This document shows positions 6,410 to 7,148 of a stretch of 7,148 nucleotides of DNA, one piece after another (the first letter of the stretch is position 1; every line of letters starts with the position of its first letter). The DNA is taken from the NCBI GenBank assembly GCA_031255615.1, contig JAIRSD010000176.1, forward strand, positions 1-7,148, given 5' to 3'. The translations under genes were made by a program, and so were the position numbers. The notes beneath the pieces are model-generated. The model was not told the origin of the DNA, ran no database searches, and saw nothing but the letters and a program-made list of their open reading frames with translations. This stretch comes from Treponema sp. (GTDB lineage Bacteria; Spirochaetota; Spirochaetia; Treponematales; Breznakiellaceae).

Positions 6410-7148
6410 CGGCCGCCTCCGCCGCCTGCTCCCGGTCTTCAGCGGGAAGCCTGATGCTTACGGCGGTGTAGCGGCCTTCCTCGCTGGCGACCGAAAGACC
6501 ATAACCCTCCCCAAAGGCATAGCGGAGCCGCTCATCCACATTGTGAACCCCCAGTTCCCGGAACATGCCGGATTTATCCCCGGCGGCGGCGTAGATTTTT
6601 GTAATAAGCCCGGCGCTCATCCCCACCCCGTCGTCCCGGATGGTTACCAGTACATCCCCCTCCGTAGCGCCGCCGGCGACCGTCAGGGTGATGGTTCCGC
6701 CCCCTTTGGGCTCAATGCCGTGGAAGATGGCGTTTTCCACCAGGGGCTGGAGGGTAAACCGGGGGATCGGGGTCTTCAACAGTTCAGGATCGGGGATCTG
6801 TTTTTTTACGGTCACCGAACCGCCGTACCGGTACTTTTGGATAATGATATAATCGTCCAGCAGGGCAAGTTCATCCTCCAGGGGAACCACCTTCCGTATA
6901 TCCTTTGACACTGTCCGCAGCAGCCGGGACAGGGCGGTGGTCATTTCGACGATCCCCCCGGCATGCTGAATGGACGCCATCCACTTAATTGAATTCAGGG
7001 TGTTGTAGAGAAAATGGGGGTTGATCTGACTCTGGAGCATCCGGTATTCCAGATCCCGTTTGTTTTTTTCATCGGCGATCCGTTTATTCATAAGAACCGT
7101 AATCTCCCGGGCCAGCCGGTTGATTCCGTATCCCACCTGCCCCAGTTC
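6402..7148 (-). CDS. Sensor histidine kinase, YesM-like (5' end missing; HAMP tail, His_kinase and HATPase domains)
   Basis: This is the C-terminal 248 residues of a membrane sensor kinase that autophosphorylates on histidine and passes phosphate to the regulator encoded next. The reading frame is open to the right edge. Counting from the first visible codon, residues 1-15 (ELGQVGYGINRLAREI) look like the end of a HAMP linker, followed by a charged helix. The phosphoacceptor motif QINPHFLYNTLNSIKWM has its histidine at 45, typical of PF06580. The ATPase part shows the N box (VENAIFHGIEP, N139), the G1 box (DDGVGM, about 172-177) and GVHNVDERL (about 200-208). The sensor domain and membrane helices must lie upstream, outside the window. 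A GTG at 7136 is only an internal codon, because HAMP-like sequence continues in frame before it. The stop lies inside the start region of the regulator gene, so the two are probably translationally coupled. The ligand is unknown. Confidence 0.95.
   Translation of the reverse strand, partial: ELGQVGYGINRLAREITVLMNKRIADEKNKRDLEYRMLQSQINPHFLYNTLNSIKWMASIQHAGGIVEMTTALSRLLRTVSKDIRKVVPLEDELALLDDYIIIQKYRYGGSVTVKKQIPDPELLKTPIPRFTLQPLVENAIFHGIEPKGGGTITLTVAGGATEGDVLVTIRDDGVGMSAGLITKIYAAAGDKSGMFRELGVHNVDERLRYAFGEGYGLSVASEEGRYTAVSIRLPAEDREQAAEAAGD
6416..6420 (-). promoter_or_regulatory. Ribosome binding site for the response regulator, inside the kinase gene
   Basis: GGAGG on the minus strand ends 6 nt before the GTG at 6409. 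It lies within the last codons of the kinase gene. It supports the unusual GTG start, which otherwise would have to be taken on protein homology alone. Confidence 0.75.

Larger units (their letters stand above)
1..7148 (-). other. Predicted two-component-system-linked polyuronate/glycosaminoglycan degradation operon (both ends outside the window)
   Basis: Five consecutive genes all read leftwards: kinase, response regulator, heparinase-like lyase, GH88 hydrolase and DUF2264 protein. Junctions seen directly are an 8-nt overlap, then gaps of 1, 22 and 9 nt. None of the gaps has room for a terminator or a full promoter. Each internal gene has a purine-rich Shine-Dalgarno sequence 6 to 8 nt before its start. 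Inference: one transcript, with a promoter upstream of the kinase beyond the right edge, and possibly more genes (for example a transporter) beyond either edge. No transposase, integrase or composition break suggests recent transfer. Confidence 0.85.

Noticed and set aside
7134..7136. GTG as the start of the histidine kinase
   Set aside because: The frame continues upstream as HAMP-like sequence (ELGQ before the GTG), so the gene is cut by the window edge and does not start here.

Overview
The window is G+C-rich, and all of its coding lies on the minus strand. Reading from the right edge to the left edge there are five genes: a sensor histidine kinase (5' end missing), an AraC-type response regulator, a heparinase II/III-like polysaccharide lyase, a GH88 unsaturated glucuronyl hydrolase, and a DUF2264 protein whose 3' end runs off the left edge. 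The genes overlap by 8 nt or are separated by 1, 22 and 9 nt, so there is no intergenic stretch above 22 nt. No tRNA, rRNA, CRISPR array, insertion sequence or terminator is visible. The arrangement reads as one operon whose promoter lies beyond the right edge.

The kinase/regulator pair is of the YesM/YesN kind (HAMP and His_kinase PF06580 kinase, with a REC plus AraC HTH regulator). This kind is common in Firmicutes such as Paenibacillus and Lachnospiraceae and also occurs in some Spirochaetes (Treponema and relatives). Strong GGAGG-type ribosome binding sites fit either group. I cannot choose between them from the window alone.

The three enzymes fit one pathway. A lyase cleaves a uronic-acid polysaccharide or oligosaccharide by beta-elimination and leaves a 4,5-unsaturated uronate at the new non-reducing end. 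GH88 then removes that unsaturated uronate. The DUF2264 protein has no safely assigned reaction but sits in the same transcript. None of the three begins with a visible signal peptide, so the work is probably cytoplasmic on imported oligosaccharides. The importer is not in this window. The two-component system at the head of the operon probably senses the sugar or a cell-surface signal and controls the operon, including itself. The substrate (glycosaminoglycan, other glucuronate-containing glycan, or a plant or microbial polyuronate) cannot be fixed from the sequence.

The most interesting observation is that the DUF2264 protein and the neighbouring heparinase-like lyase share a spaced motif (NNW, about 45 residues, Y-x-D-G, then a paired-tyrosine segment and an aromatic pair). 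This hints at a common helical toroid core and possibly a related active site.
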